Below are positions 52,613 to 60,641 of a stretch of 64,000 nucleotides of DNA, one piece after another. Position numbers and translations under genes: made by a program. Origin of the DNA: Halovivax asiaticus JCM 14624 (lineage in GTDB: Archaea > Halobacteriota > Halobacteria > Halobacteriales > Natrialbaceae); NCBI RefSeq assembly GCF_000337515.1, contig NZ_AOIQ01000009.1, forward strand, positions 1 to 64,000, in the 5' to 3' direction. A model generated the notes under the pieces. That model worked only from the letters and a program-made list of their open reading frames with translations, was not told the origin of the DNA and made no database searches. The stretch's first letter is position 1; every line of letters begins with the position of its first letter.

Positions 52613-53041
52613 ATGGGCGCATCTGGCGAGGGCGACGAGCCAGTGGTGCGGGGCGAGAGCGGTCACTCACCGGCGCACGTCTTCGCACTGCTCGCGAGCG
52701 ACGGTGGGCGACGACTGCTGACGACGCTGTACGATCGTGGGGGAACCGTCCCGGTCGACGAACTCGCCGACGAGCTCACCGCGGGAGAACAGGGCGACGC
52801 CGGCGCACCCACCAACAGACACGCCCAAAAGCGACTCCGCCACGCCATCCTTCCGACACTTGCCGATACTGGACTCGTCACGTACGACCGCGAAACGGAC
52901 GCGGTGACGCTCGCCGATCGCGGCGACCGGCTCGAACCGTACCTCGCGTGCGTCCGCGAGGCAGCGGCCACCGACGTCGCCTGGTACACCGACACCACCA
53001 CGACCGGGTGGACACCCACGGAGTCCGATACGCGCCGATAA
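52613..53041 (+). CDS. Winged-helix protein (DUF7344-like)
   Basis: 142 residues. A single winged helix spans about 20-105: HVFALLASDGGRRLLTTLYD, VPVDELADELTAGE, QKRLRHAILPTLADTGLVTYD, then a wing TDAVTLADRG. Such haloarchaeal proteins are usually regulators. A GGTTTTCG box lies 27 nt before the ATG. It sits between orc1 and the RecA-like/PolB2 operon and may control one of them. Confidence 0.8.
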   Translation: MGASGEGDEPVVRGESGHSPAHVFALLASDGGRRLLTTLYDRGGTVPVDELADELTAGEQGDAGAPTNRHAQKRLRHAILPTLADTGLVTYDRETDAVTLADRGDRLEPYLACVREAAATDVAWYTDTTTTGWTPTESDTRR

Positions 53042-53062
53042 CACGATGAGGAACGCCGGTAT

Positions 53063-53096
53063 CGGAAATTCCGGAAACGGTATTCCGACCCTTAAC
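53063..53096 (+). promoter_or_regulatory. CGGAA-palindrome operator and promoter of PolB2 operon
   Basis: CGGAA-A-TTCCG at 53063-53073 is followed directly by CGGAA-ACGGTA-TTCCG at 53072-53087. A TATA-like CTTAAC lies at 53091-53096, 27 nt before the ATG at 53120. Two overlapping inverted repeats right before the core promoter look like a regulator site. Confidence 0.6.
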
Positions 53097-53119
53097 TCCC
53101 GGGCCAGTGACGTGCCGGT

Positions 53120-53854
53120 ATGCATCACGTCGAGTTCGACACCGGCCTGACGGTGCTCCGGGTGACGTCGCCGCGGTCGACGGTCGTCCCCGATCTCGTC
53201 TGTACCAGACTGGTCGACGAATCGGGTCCGATCCACTGGGTCGACGCGAGAAACACTGCGAGTACGCACGTCCTGTACGACCGGGCGCCGAGCGCGACGA
53301 CGCTGGCCCCGCTCCGCATCGCCAGAGCGTTCACCGCATATCAGCACCACTCGCTGATCCAGGCGCTGGCACGCCAGGCCTCTGCGCGCTCGTCGATGCT
53401 CGTGGCGCCGAACGTCGACTCGCTGTACCACGACGACGATCTCGACGAGTGGGAGCGAGAGCGGTTACTCGCGGCGTCGCTTTCGACGCTCCGGGAACTC
53501 GGCCACTCGCTCGACGTCCCGGTGCTCGCGACGACCACTGGTGACACTGTTTCGCCGCGGGTCGACGAGTACGCCGATCACACGCTTGAATCCGTCACCA
53601 CGCGCGTGGGCACGCGCCTGAACGGTGACGGCGTCGAATCGGTCGGCTACTGGGACCACCACGGCTGGCAGACGACGATCCCCTACTGGGCGGACCGCTA
53701 CGGGACCACCGACGCGCTCGATCCCGCGACCGCAGTCCACGACCGGGGCCTGCTGGCACCCGACCTCACCCGGAAGTGGGAACCACCGACGACGGATCGA
53801 GAGAGCGGTCCACTGACGCGCTCGACGCCAACCATCGACGGTGGTGAGGCCTGA
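53120..53854 (+). CDS. RecA-like ATPase-fold protein without Walker A
   Basis: 244 residues. The middle follows the RecA/RadA core: a strand IHWVDARNTAS, a helix LRIARAFTAYQHHSLIQALARQ, a Walker-B-like strand MLVAPNVDSLY, and LRELGHSLDVPVLATTT. There is no GxxxxGKT in the N-terminal part, so ATP binding is doubtful. Bacterial ImuA and SulA-type proteins have the same state. First gene of an operon: its stop overlaps the next start by one base (TGATG). Likely a scaffold or accessory factor for the polymerase (inference). Confidence 0.78.
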   Translation: MHHVEFDTGLTVLRVTSPRSTVVPDLVCTRLVDESGPIHWVDARNTASTHVLYDRAPSATTLAPLRIARAFTAYQHHSLIQALARQASARSSMLVAPNVDSLYHDDDLDEWERERLLAASLSTLRELGHSLDVPVLATTTGDTVSPRVDEYADHTLESVTTRVGTRLNGDGVESVGYWDHHGWQTTIPYWADRYGTTDALDPATAVHDRGLLAPDLTRKWEPPTTDRESGPLTRSTPTIDGGEA

Positions 53855-54210
53855 TGGGGCGGACCAACCCGACCTATCGCGACGCCCTCGCACAACTCGA
53901 AGCAGAGTGGAAACCGATGCGACGCGCGCTCCGCCGCGAGTACCAGCACGACTTCGACCGGCTGTTCGATCGGGCGCGCGGGTACGCCGATGCAGCGGGC
54001 TACGCCAACCAGCCGGATCCCGAGCGCGCACTCGTCCTCTCGCTCTTGCTCGCCCACGAAGCCGAGATTCGTTGCCTCCACGACCGGCTCGACGAACTCG
54101 AACGGTCGCGCCAATCCGGCGCCTCCGAGGCGGAGACGTCGATGGAAGCGGACGCCGGAGCGACCCGGGACAGCACTCACGACACCGATACAGGGGTGGG
54201 TGCGGAGTGA
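53854..54210 (+). CDS. Small helical protein between RecA-like and PolB2
   Basis: 118 residues, helical. It starts MGRTNPTYRDALAQLEAEWKP, has an ARGYADAAGYANQPDPERALVLSLLLAHEAEIRCLHDRLDELE helix pair (about 45-90) and an acidic disordered tail. No catalytic motif. Overlaps the RecA-like stop by 1 nt and the polB2 start by 4 nt (GTGA). Probably a subunit or adaptor of the polymerase complex (inference). Confidence 0.8.
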   Translation: MGRTNPTYRDALAQLEAEWKPMRRALRREYQHDFDRLFDRARGYADAAGYANQPDPERALVLSLLLAHEAEIRCLHDRLDELERSRQSGASEAETSMEADAGATRDSTHDTDTGVGAE

Positions 54211-56609
54211 CGAGCGAGACCGAGCCGTTCACCGTCGAGTTCGAGGACGACGAGGTCCGCGCCTGGTACCTGACCGAAACCGGCGCGGAGGCAGTCGTCG
54301 ACGAGTCGTACACACCGACCACGTATCTCCACGGGCCGCCTGACGCGTTAGCGGCGGTTCGGGACGATCTCGCGACGGATCCGAAGGTGGCGGATACCCG
54401 GCTCGTCGAGAAATATACTACATTACGCGATACGAAACGGGAGTTGGCGACCGAACCCATGCTTTCGGTCTCGCTCGACCGGATGGAGGAGGTTCGGACG
54501 CTCGCACGGGAACTCATCTACCGGTACGAGGGTCCAGTCGGCCAGTACGAGAAGTCAGTATCGGCTCGATTGGCCGAGAGTGGCGATCGATCGACCGCCC
54601 CCCAGGATCGAGGGCAGCACGATCGTGAGCTACAGTTCGCTCCCGGGACGTTACGCCTGTTCGACGTGGATCTCGCGCCGGGGTTTCGGTACTGTCTGGA
54701 TCGGGGCGAATCGCCGGCGTCGTCGGCACCCGGCCGGCCGCTTCGACGATTCCACATCGCCGTCGACGAACGAGCGCTCGTGGACGGCGATGTCTCGTCC
54801 CTGCGAGTCGGGAGTGGGACAGCCGCCGACGGGTCGATCGAGTACGAGCGCCTCGACGGGCAGCCAGCTGCGGTCCTGCGGGCACTGTCGGACCGGCTGG
54901 ATCGGGTGGATCCCGACGTACTGGTGCTGAGCCACGCCGAACTGGTCCCGCTGCTCTGCGAGACGGCAGCCGACGAAGGGGTCGCCGACTTCCAACTGGG
55001 CCGGCTGCCGGGCTGGACGCGTATCGCAGGCGAGAACGCGTACGCCAGTTACGGGCAGATCGGACACTCGCCGGCCCGATACCGCGTTCCCGGCCGAGCG
55101 ATCGTCGACGAATCGAACAGCTTTCTCTGGCACCAGTCGGGGCTCCCGGGACTGCTGTACATGGTCGAAGCGAGCGGTCGACCGCTCCAGGAGGCCGCGT
55201 GGGGGAGTATCGGAACGCTCCTCACCTCGCGACAGATTCGACTGGCGCGGGCGCGAGACGTCCCCGCCCCCTGGAACAAGTGGGAGCCCGAAGCGTTCAA
55301 AGACGTCCGGACGCTGCACGCGGCCGATCGCGGGGGCTTTACCTTTTCTCCGGAGGTGGGCCTCCACGAGAACGTCCACGAGATCGACTTCGCGTCGCTG
55401 TACCCCCGGATCATCTGCGAGCGAAACGTGAGTCCGGACACCGTCAATTGTGCGTGCTGCGGGCCGGACGGCGACCGGCAGCCGCTTGATGCAGTTCCCG
55501 GATTCGACTCCCACGTCTGCCAGGACCCAGGATTCCTCCCCGACGTCCTGTCAGATCTGCTGATAGACCGTGCCGATATCAAGCGACAGCTAGCCGAAGA
55601 CGACCTCGAGGCATGCGAGCGTCGGCGACTGCGCGGCCGGTCGGGCGCGATCAAGTGGGTTCTCGTCTCGTGTTTCGGCTATCAGGGCTATCGCAACGCC
55701 AAGTTCGGCCGCATCGAGTGTCACGAGGCGATCAACGCGTACGCGCGGGAGATCGCCCTCTCGGCCAAGCAGCGCCTGGAGACCGGGGGCTGGCGGATCG
55801 TCCACGGCATCGTCGACAGTCTCTGGGTGACGCCGGCCGTCGACGATCCGGAACCTCTTGCGGACGTGATCGCCGACGTGAGTGACGACGTCGGCATCCC
55901 GCTCGAACACGACGGGACCTACGAGTGGGTGTGTTTCGTCCCCTTGCGCGACTCTGCCGGTGGTGACGAGACGCGCAAAACGGGCGGGCGGACGGTAAGC
56001 GACGCCGCCGGGGTCGAGCGGAGGCCATCCACGGCGCCGGGTGCGCTCACCCGCTACTTCGGCAAGCGCGCGTCCGGCGAGTACAAGTTCCGTGGAATCG
56101 AGCTTCGCCAGCGCTCGACGCCGGCGTTCGTGGCCGACTGCCAGCGTGAGTACGTGGACGTCTTAGACGCCGAGAGTGACCCGACGGCCGTCTGCGATCG
56201 ACTGCGTCGCCACGTCTCCGCGCTCGAACGCGGCGCCGTGGACCCGGCCGATCTCGTGACGACGAAGCGCGTCTCGAAGTCGCTCGAGGCGTACACACAG
56301 GCGACGCACACGGTCGCCGCGCTGGAGCGCCACGAGACGGTCGGCGTGCCCCGCCAGCCCGGCCAGTCGGTCGAGTACGTCGTGGTCGACGACGGAGCGC
56401 GTCGGACGAGCGAGCGCGTCCGATTGGGACTCGAACTCGGCGGCGAACTCGAGACCGGCTCAGGTCCGGACTACGACGTCGAGTATTACACCACCCTCCT
56501 GATCCGGGCGGCCGAAAGCGTCGTCTCGCCGCTCGGCTGGGACCGCGGCCGGATCCGGGGCTACCTCGCGGAGAGCGAACCGGTCTCGCTGTCGGCCTTC
56601 GGAGCGTGA
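54207..56609 (+). CDS. polB2: Family B DNA polymerase, PolB2 type
   Basis: 800 residues from GTG 54207. Motif A DFASLYP is at 394-400. Motif B is KWVLVSCFGYQGYRNAKFG at about 483-501. Motif C is HGIVDSLWV at 533-541, where the usual GDTDS has lost its first Asp; the second Asp (537), the more important catalytic one, is kept. A Cys cluster NCACC...C (415-438) is typical of PolB2. The exonuclease region is weak (LFDVDL near 151). PolB2 enzymes were first described as inactivated, but a Sulfolobus member was later reported active in lesion bypass. Last gene of a coupled operon with the RecA-like and helical proteins. Confidence 0.88.
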   Translation: MTSETEPFTVEFEDDEVRAWYLTETGAEAVVDESYTPTTYLHGPPDALAAVRDDLATDPKVADTRLVEKYTTLRDTKRELATEPMLSVSLDRMEEVRTLARELIYRYEGPVGQYEKSVSARLAESGDRSTAPQDRGQHDRELQFAPGTLRLFDVDLAPGFRYCLDRGESPASSAPGRPLRRFHIAVDERALVDGDVSSLRVGSGTAADGSIEYERLDGQPAAVLRALSDRLDRVDPDVLVLSHAELVPLLCETAADEGVADFQLGRLPGWTRIAGENAYASYGQIGHSPARYRVPGRAIVDESNSFLWHQSGLPGLLYMVEASGRPLQEAAWGSIGTLLTSRQIRLARARDVPAPWNKWEPEAFKDVRTLHAADRGGFTFSPEVGLHENVHEIDFASLYPRIICERNVSPDTVNCACCGPDGDRQPLDAVPGFDSHVCQDPGFLPDVLSDLLIDRADIKRQLAEDDLEACERRRLRGRSGAIKWVLVSCFGYQGYRNAKFGRIECHEAINAYAREIALSAKQRLETGGWRIVHGIVDSLWVTPAVDDPEPLADVIADVSDDVGIPLEHDGTYEWVCFVPLRDSAGGDETRKTGGRTVSDAAGVERRPSTAPGALTRYFGKRASGEYKFRGIELRQRSTPAFVADCQREYVDVLDAESDPTAVCDRLRRHVSALERGAVDPADLVTTKRVSKSLEAYTQATHTVAALERHETVGVPRQPGQSVEYVVVDDGARRTSERVRLGLELGGELETGSGPDYDVEYYTTLLIRAAESVVSPLGWDRGRIRGYLAESEPVSLSAFGA

Positions 56610-56692
56610 TAGTGGGGGTTCCGGTACTCGGTCACGTCTTCGATCCACGAGCGGGAGTCTGGTGCGCCACGGCAAGCGATAGCGACGGCAAC

Positions 56693-57937
56693 TCACTCAT
56701 CACCGCCGGTATCGGCCGGGGAGCCGTCGGCCGATGGCGCACGATCCAGCCGACCGGTCTCGTGGCCGGTCCAGTCGAACCGCCGTTGAAAGTAGATCGC
56801 GACGTGGACGAGCGCGAGTAAGACGGGAACCTCGATCAGCGGGCCGACCACGGTCGCGAAGGCGACGCCGGAACTGACGGTGAAGATGGCGACCGCGACG
56901 GCGATCGCGAGTTCGAAGTTGTTCGATGCCGCGGTGAAGCCGATCGCGGTCGTCGTCGAGTAGTCCGCGCCGATCGCGTGGCCCATCCCGAAGCTGACGA
57001 GGAACATGACGACGAAGTAGATCGTCAGCGGGACGGCGATCCACAGGACGTCCGTCGGCTGGGCGACGATCCGATCGCCCTGCGTAGCGAACATCACGAC
57101 GATAGTGAACAGGAGTGCAACGAGCGTGAGGGGGCTGATCGACGGCGCGAACGTCTCGTCGTACCACCGCTCGCCCTTCGCGCGGGTTCCGACGTACCGC
57201 GAGCCGATGCCTGCTGCAAAGGGAACCCCGAGGAAGACGGCGATCGCTCCGAAGACGTCCCACGGACCAATGTCGAACGTCTCGATGCCGGTGGCCATCG
57301 CGTCGAGGCCGAGCTGACCCGGCAGGAAGAGGGCGAAGAACCAGACGTAGACGCCGTAGGTGAGGATCTGGAAGACGCTGTTGAACGCGACGAGGCCGGC
57401 GGCGTACTCGCTCGAGCCGTCGGCGAGGTCGTTCCAGACGAGTACCATCGCGATACAGCGCGCCATCCCGATGAAGAGCAGGCCGAGGAAGTACTCGGGG
57501 CGGGCGGGGAACCAGGGGACGACGCCGCCGAAGAAGACGACGGCGAGGGCGAACATCAGCGTCGGCCCGATGAGCCAGTTCTGCACGAGGGAAAGCGAGA
57601 GGATTCGCCACTGGCTGAACACGCGCGGGAGGCGCGCGTAGTCGACATTCGCGAGCGGCGGGTACATCATCGCGATCAACCCGATCTCGACGAGGTGGAG
57701 GTCCTGAATGGGGTCGACCACACCGGGTGCGACGGAGCCGAGTCCCACGCCGACCACCATCGCGGCGACGATCCAGGCGGTGAGGTACTTATCGAGAAAA
57801 TCCATGGTCCGGGGGTCGCCGCAGTCCGGACAGCCACAGTCCGGGCCGTGGTCGTGCTGGACGGCCGGGTCGGGTCCCCGATCGTGCTGGGCAGCCTGAT
57901 CCGATCCAGTGCTGTCAGCGGTCGATTCGTCAGTCAT
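56693..57937 (-). CDS. acr3: Arsenite efflux pump ACR3
   Basis: 414 residues, ten helices. Exports arsenite. The ACR3 signature GMARCIAMVLVWNDLADG (with the essential Cys) and FNSVFQILTYGVYVWFF are present. A His/Asp/Cys-rich N-terminal tail (HDHGPDCGCPDCGDP) could bind metal or arsenite. The start at 57937 overlaps arsC by 8 nt. Last gene of arsR-arsC-acr3. Confidence 0.92.
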   Translation of the reverse strand: MTDESTADSTGSDQAAQHDRGPDPAVQHDHGPDCGCPDCGDPRTMDFLDKYLTAWIVAAMVVGVGLGSVAPGVVDPIQDLHLVEIGLIAMMYPPLANVDYARLPRVFSQWRILSLSLVQNWLIGPTLMFALAVVFFGGVVPWFPARPEYFLGLLFIGMARCIAMVLVWNDLADGSSEYAAGLVAFNSVFQILTYGVYVWFFALFLPGQLGLDAMATGIETFDIGPWDVFGAIAVFLGVPFAAGIGSRYVGTRAKGERWYDETFAPSISPLTLVALLFTIVVMFATQGDRIVAQPTDVLWIAVPLTIYFVVMFLVSFGMGHAIGADYSTTTAIGFTAASNNFELAIAVAVAIFTVSSGVAFATVVGPLIEVPVLLALVHVAIYFQRRFDWTGHETGRLDRAPSADGSPADTGGDE

Positions 57938-58397
57938 CGAGACCGGCCTCCAGTTCGTCGAACAGGGCGCGAACTCGTGAGTCGACGGCGTCTCGGATCC
58001 CGCTGACGGTCTCCGGGTCCGCACCGTGGGGATCGGCGAGGTTCCAGTCTCGGGCGTCACCGCGCCAGGTGGCTGGACAGATGCCGTCGACCGAACAGCC
58101 CATCGTACAGACCACGTCGCAAGTGGCCAACTCGTCGGGCGTGATCGCCCGAGGCTCGCGGTCCACGGGGTCGAGTCCGACCTCGACCATCGCGTCGGCG
58201 ACGACCGGGTGGATCGCGTCGGCGGGGTCCGTGCCGCCGGTGACGATCTTGACGGCGTCCAGGCCGCGTCGATCGCGTTCGCGTTCGGCGAAAGCGGTCG
58301 CCAGTTGGCTTCGGCCGGCGTTCTGGACGCAGACGAACGCGATCGTAACGGGCGCATCGACGTCCGCGAGGGGGACGGCGTCCGGCCGGTCAGTCAT
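57930..58397 (-). CDS. arsC: Arsenate reductase (low-Mr phosphatase type)
   Basis: 155 residues. Reduces arsenate to arsenite. The PTP loop FVCVQNAGRSQLA (C-x5-R) and the two further Cys in CTMGCSVDGICP form the thiol relay of thioredoxin-coupled ArsC. Start 58397 overlaps arsR by 8 nt. Supplies the substrate for the ACR3 pump. Confidence 0.92.
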   Translation of the reverse strand: MTDRPDAVPLADVDAPVTIAFVCVQNAGRSQLATAFAERERDRRGLDAVKIVTGGTDPADAIHPVVADAMVEVGLDPVDREPRAITPDELATCDVVCTMGCSVDGICPATWRGDARDWNLADPHGADPETVSGIRDAVDSRVRALFDELEAGLDD

Positions 58398-58788
58398 CGA
58401 TGTTACCTCGCGTCGCATCGAGCGCGGCGACGAGTCGGTCGGCCCGCTCGGTCGGGCGATAGTACCGCCAGGTGCCTTCCTTCCGTCGCGTGACGAGCCC
58501 CGCGTCGGTCAGATCCGAGAGGGCGTGACTGATCGCGCTGTCGCTGACGTCGACCAGCGGCGACAGTTCGCAGACGCACAGCTCGTCCGCAGCAGCGACG
58601 AGCAGCCGGACGAGGCGGTAGCGAGTGTCGTCGCCGAGCGTCGAGAGCGCCGCGAGGTCGGACGCCGGATCGTCCGGAACGTCCGCAGCGAGTGATTCGA
58701 GCGTCTCCAGCCGGGCGGTCACGTCCGCGTCGCAACACTCACCGAGTTCGTCCGCGACGAGTCGGTGCAATCGGTCGGGCTGGGCCAT
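58390..58788 (-). CDS. arsR: ArsR arsenic-responsive repressor
   Basis: 132 residues. Winged helix with the metalloid site ELCVCELSPLV (CVC motif) in the alpha-3 helix region, DSAISHALSDLTDAGLVTRRKEG recognition helix, and WRYYRPTE wing. Additional CC near residue 20 (LGECCDAD). Represses the operon until arsenite binds (family knowledge). The operator at 58802-58815 lies just upstream. Confidence 0.92.
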   Translation of the reverse strand: MAQPDRLHRLVADELGECCDADVTARLETLESLAADVPDDPASDLAALSTLGDDTRYRLVRLLVAAADELCVCELSPLVDVSDSAISHALSDLTDAGLVTRRKEGTWRYYRPTERADRLVAALDATRGNIDD

Positions 58789-58801
58789 ACGAATGATCAT
58801 C

Positions 58802-58825
58802 TGAGCAGGTGTTCATATAGATACC
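58802..58825 (-). promoter_or_regulatory. ars promoter and ArsR operator
   Basis: TGAACACCTGCTCA (58802-58815, minus strand) is an imperfect palindrome TGA.CA..TG.TCA. It touches a TATA-like ATCTATATGAA at 58812-58823, about 27 nt before the ATG at 58788. Confidence 0.6.
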
Positions 58826-58945
58826 GAATCGACCGTCAGCGAGGCAAGTGCAGCAGGAACCAGCCGCGAGAAAGCACCAACAAGAATCGGCAGCGAACGG
58901 CAGACAGGACGAACCGAATCCCGGGCCAGTACCGAAGACAGCGAC

Positions 58946-59167
58946 TCACCTGGCCGACTCGAGGTCGACGAACGCGGACTGGTCCGCCGAGAGCCAGGTC
59001 GTCAGTTGCTCGGCGGGCTCACACGCCGGTGGAAAGATCGTACACCGATCCGGCGACGACTCGTACCGAACGATCCGATGCTCGAGGGCAATCGAGCGTA
59101 CCAGCTGTGGACGTCGCACGGCGCCGCGCAGGTGGCGGTCAGACGGGGAGGGGTCGAGATTCGTCAT
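58946..59167 (-). CDS. Small haloarchaeal protein (DUF7511-like)
   Basis: 73 residues. The C-terminal block RIVRYESSPDRCTIFPPA and TTWLSADQSAFVDLESAR matches a widespread haloarchaeal domain I know as DUF7511. ATG 59167 starts the family part; the frame upstream is not protein-like. Function unknown. Confidence 0.75.
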   Translation of the reverse strand: MTNLDPSPSDRHLRGAVRRPQLVRSIALEHRIVRYESSPDRCTIFPPACEPAEQLTTWLSADQSAFVDLESAR

Positions 59168-59480
59168 GGTGAGGCGGACACCCGATATGCTTCGGACGCC
59201 GAGAAAAACGGTGCTAGTTGTCCTATATGGTGGTATGGATCGAGCGGGAGCAATGTGTTCCACTCGGTCGGGTTCCGACCGGACGGATCGATAGAGACCG
59301 AGTCGAGGAGACGGTGATCGATCGTCGCGAGGGCTCCCCAACCGACGGCACCGATAGAGAATATATAGATCACAGTATCGGACCGGACGTCACTGATCGA
59401 TCAGAGTCCGCGGTAGTACTCAGAGACGACCGTACCACTATTATAAACCGCTTTACAAACGTGCGCTCCGGTATTCGGTG
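59168..59480. other. Intergenic region before pst operon
   Basis: 313 nt with no gene seen. It contains A/T-rich patches GAATATATAGATC (about 59358-59370) and TTATAAACCGCTTTACAAAC (59441-59460). The latter holds the likely pst core promoter. No PHO-box type repeat could be recognised. Confidence 0.6.
59441..59460 (+). promoter_or_regulatory. Core promoter of pst operon
   Basis: TTATAAA at 59441-59447 and TTTACAAA at 59452-59459 both suit a TATA box. The second is about 27 nt before the pstS ATG (leaderless), the first would leave a short leader. Expected to respond to phosphate (family knowledge). Confidence 0.55.
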
Positions 59481-60548
59481 ATGGCACACGACTCAGAGCG
59501 TCTGAACGGGCTGGTATCGCGGCGTAACTTCGTGGGTGCATCGGCAACTGTTGGGACCGTCGCACTGGCGGGCTGTTTGAGTGAGGTCCTGGGCGACGAC
59601 TCCGACTCGGGGCCAGCGGACCTGACCGTCGACGGCTCCTCGACCGTCTATCCGATTACCAACGACGCGGACTCGTTATGGAACGGGAATCCACCGGCCG
59701 ACGACCAGGAGTACTGGGGACCGGGCCAGTACGGTATCGAGACGGACGAAAATCTCGCCGACTACTGGGCGGGGTTGTACGGCTTCGAGGCCACCGAAGA
59801 GCGCAGCGTCCCGCCGTTTCCGACGCAGGTGGCGCTCAGCCACTCCGGCACGGGCGTCGAGGCGGTCATCAACGAACGGACCGACATCGGCGACGCCAGT
59901 TCGACGGCCGAATCGATCCTCGGGTCCGACCACGAGGAACTGGACAAGATCGTCGATCACGTCGTCGGCGTCGACGGCCAGCCGATCGTCGTGAGTCGAG
60001 AGATTCGCGACGCCGGCGTGACGCAGGTCACCGGGGACGAACTCCGGGCGATCTACAAGAAGGAGATAACCAACTGGAGCGAGCTCGGCGGCCCCGACAA
60101 GGATATCTACGCGGTCGGTCGGTCGGAGGACTCGGGCACCGACACGGCGTTCCGGCAGAACCTCTACGGCGACCCCGACGCACCCATCGACCCCGACACC
60201 CGGAAGGGACAGAACCAGCAGGTCGCGACCCTCGTCGAGCAAAACGACAACGCCATCGCCTACATCGCGCTCGCGTTCGTCGAACCCGACGGCGCCACGC
60301 CGCCCATCGGCCTCGAGCTCGACGGGACGCTCTACGAGTACGGCACGAACCTCGGCGCGAAGGAGTACCCACTCAGCCGTGACCTCCACTGTTACACCTA
60401 CGACGGGACCGACAAGCGCGAGAGCGCATTCCTCAACATGATTCTCTCGGACTTCGGACAGCAGAACTTCGTCGAGCCGAACAACTACTTCAAACTTCCA
60501 CCGGAACGCCGCGAGGAAGAGCGAGCGAAACTCGCCGATCAGGCGTAA
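59481..60548 (+). CDS. pstS: Phosphate ABC transporter substrate-binding lipoprotein
   Basis: 355 residues. Twin-Arg lipoprotein signal SRRNFVGASATVGTVALAGC, then PstS fold: VDGSSTVYPIT (phosphate-binding Ser/Thr loop), ALSHSGTGVEAVINERTDIGDASS, GRSEDSGTDTAFRQNL. Captures phosphate outside the membrane and passes it to PstCA. First gene of the pst operon. Confidence 0.93.
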   Translation: MAHDSERLNGLVSRRNFVGASATVGTVALAGCLSEVLGDDSDSGPADLTVDGSSTVYPITNDADSLWNGNPPADDQEYWGPGQYGIETDENLADYWAGLYGFEATEERSVPPFPTQVALSHSGTGVEAVINERTDIGDASSTAESILGSDHEELDKIVDHVVGVDGQPIVVSREIRDAGVTQVTGDELRAIYKKEITNWSELGGPDKDIYAVGRSEDSGTDTAFRQNLYGDPDAPIDPDTRKGQNQQVATLVEQNDNAIAYIALAFVEPDGATPPIGLELDGTLYEYGTNLGAKEYPLSRDLHCYTYDGTDKRESAFLNMILSDFGQQNFVEPNNYFKLPPERREEERAKLADQA

Positions 60549-60641
60549 GCACATGACTGGCCGGCAGGCGTACTCACCTGACTCGCCGACCCCTCCATCT
60601 TCAGGCGGCCGAGTCGGGGTCGCTGTACGACGAGATCCATA

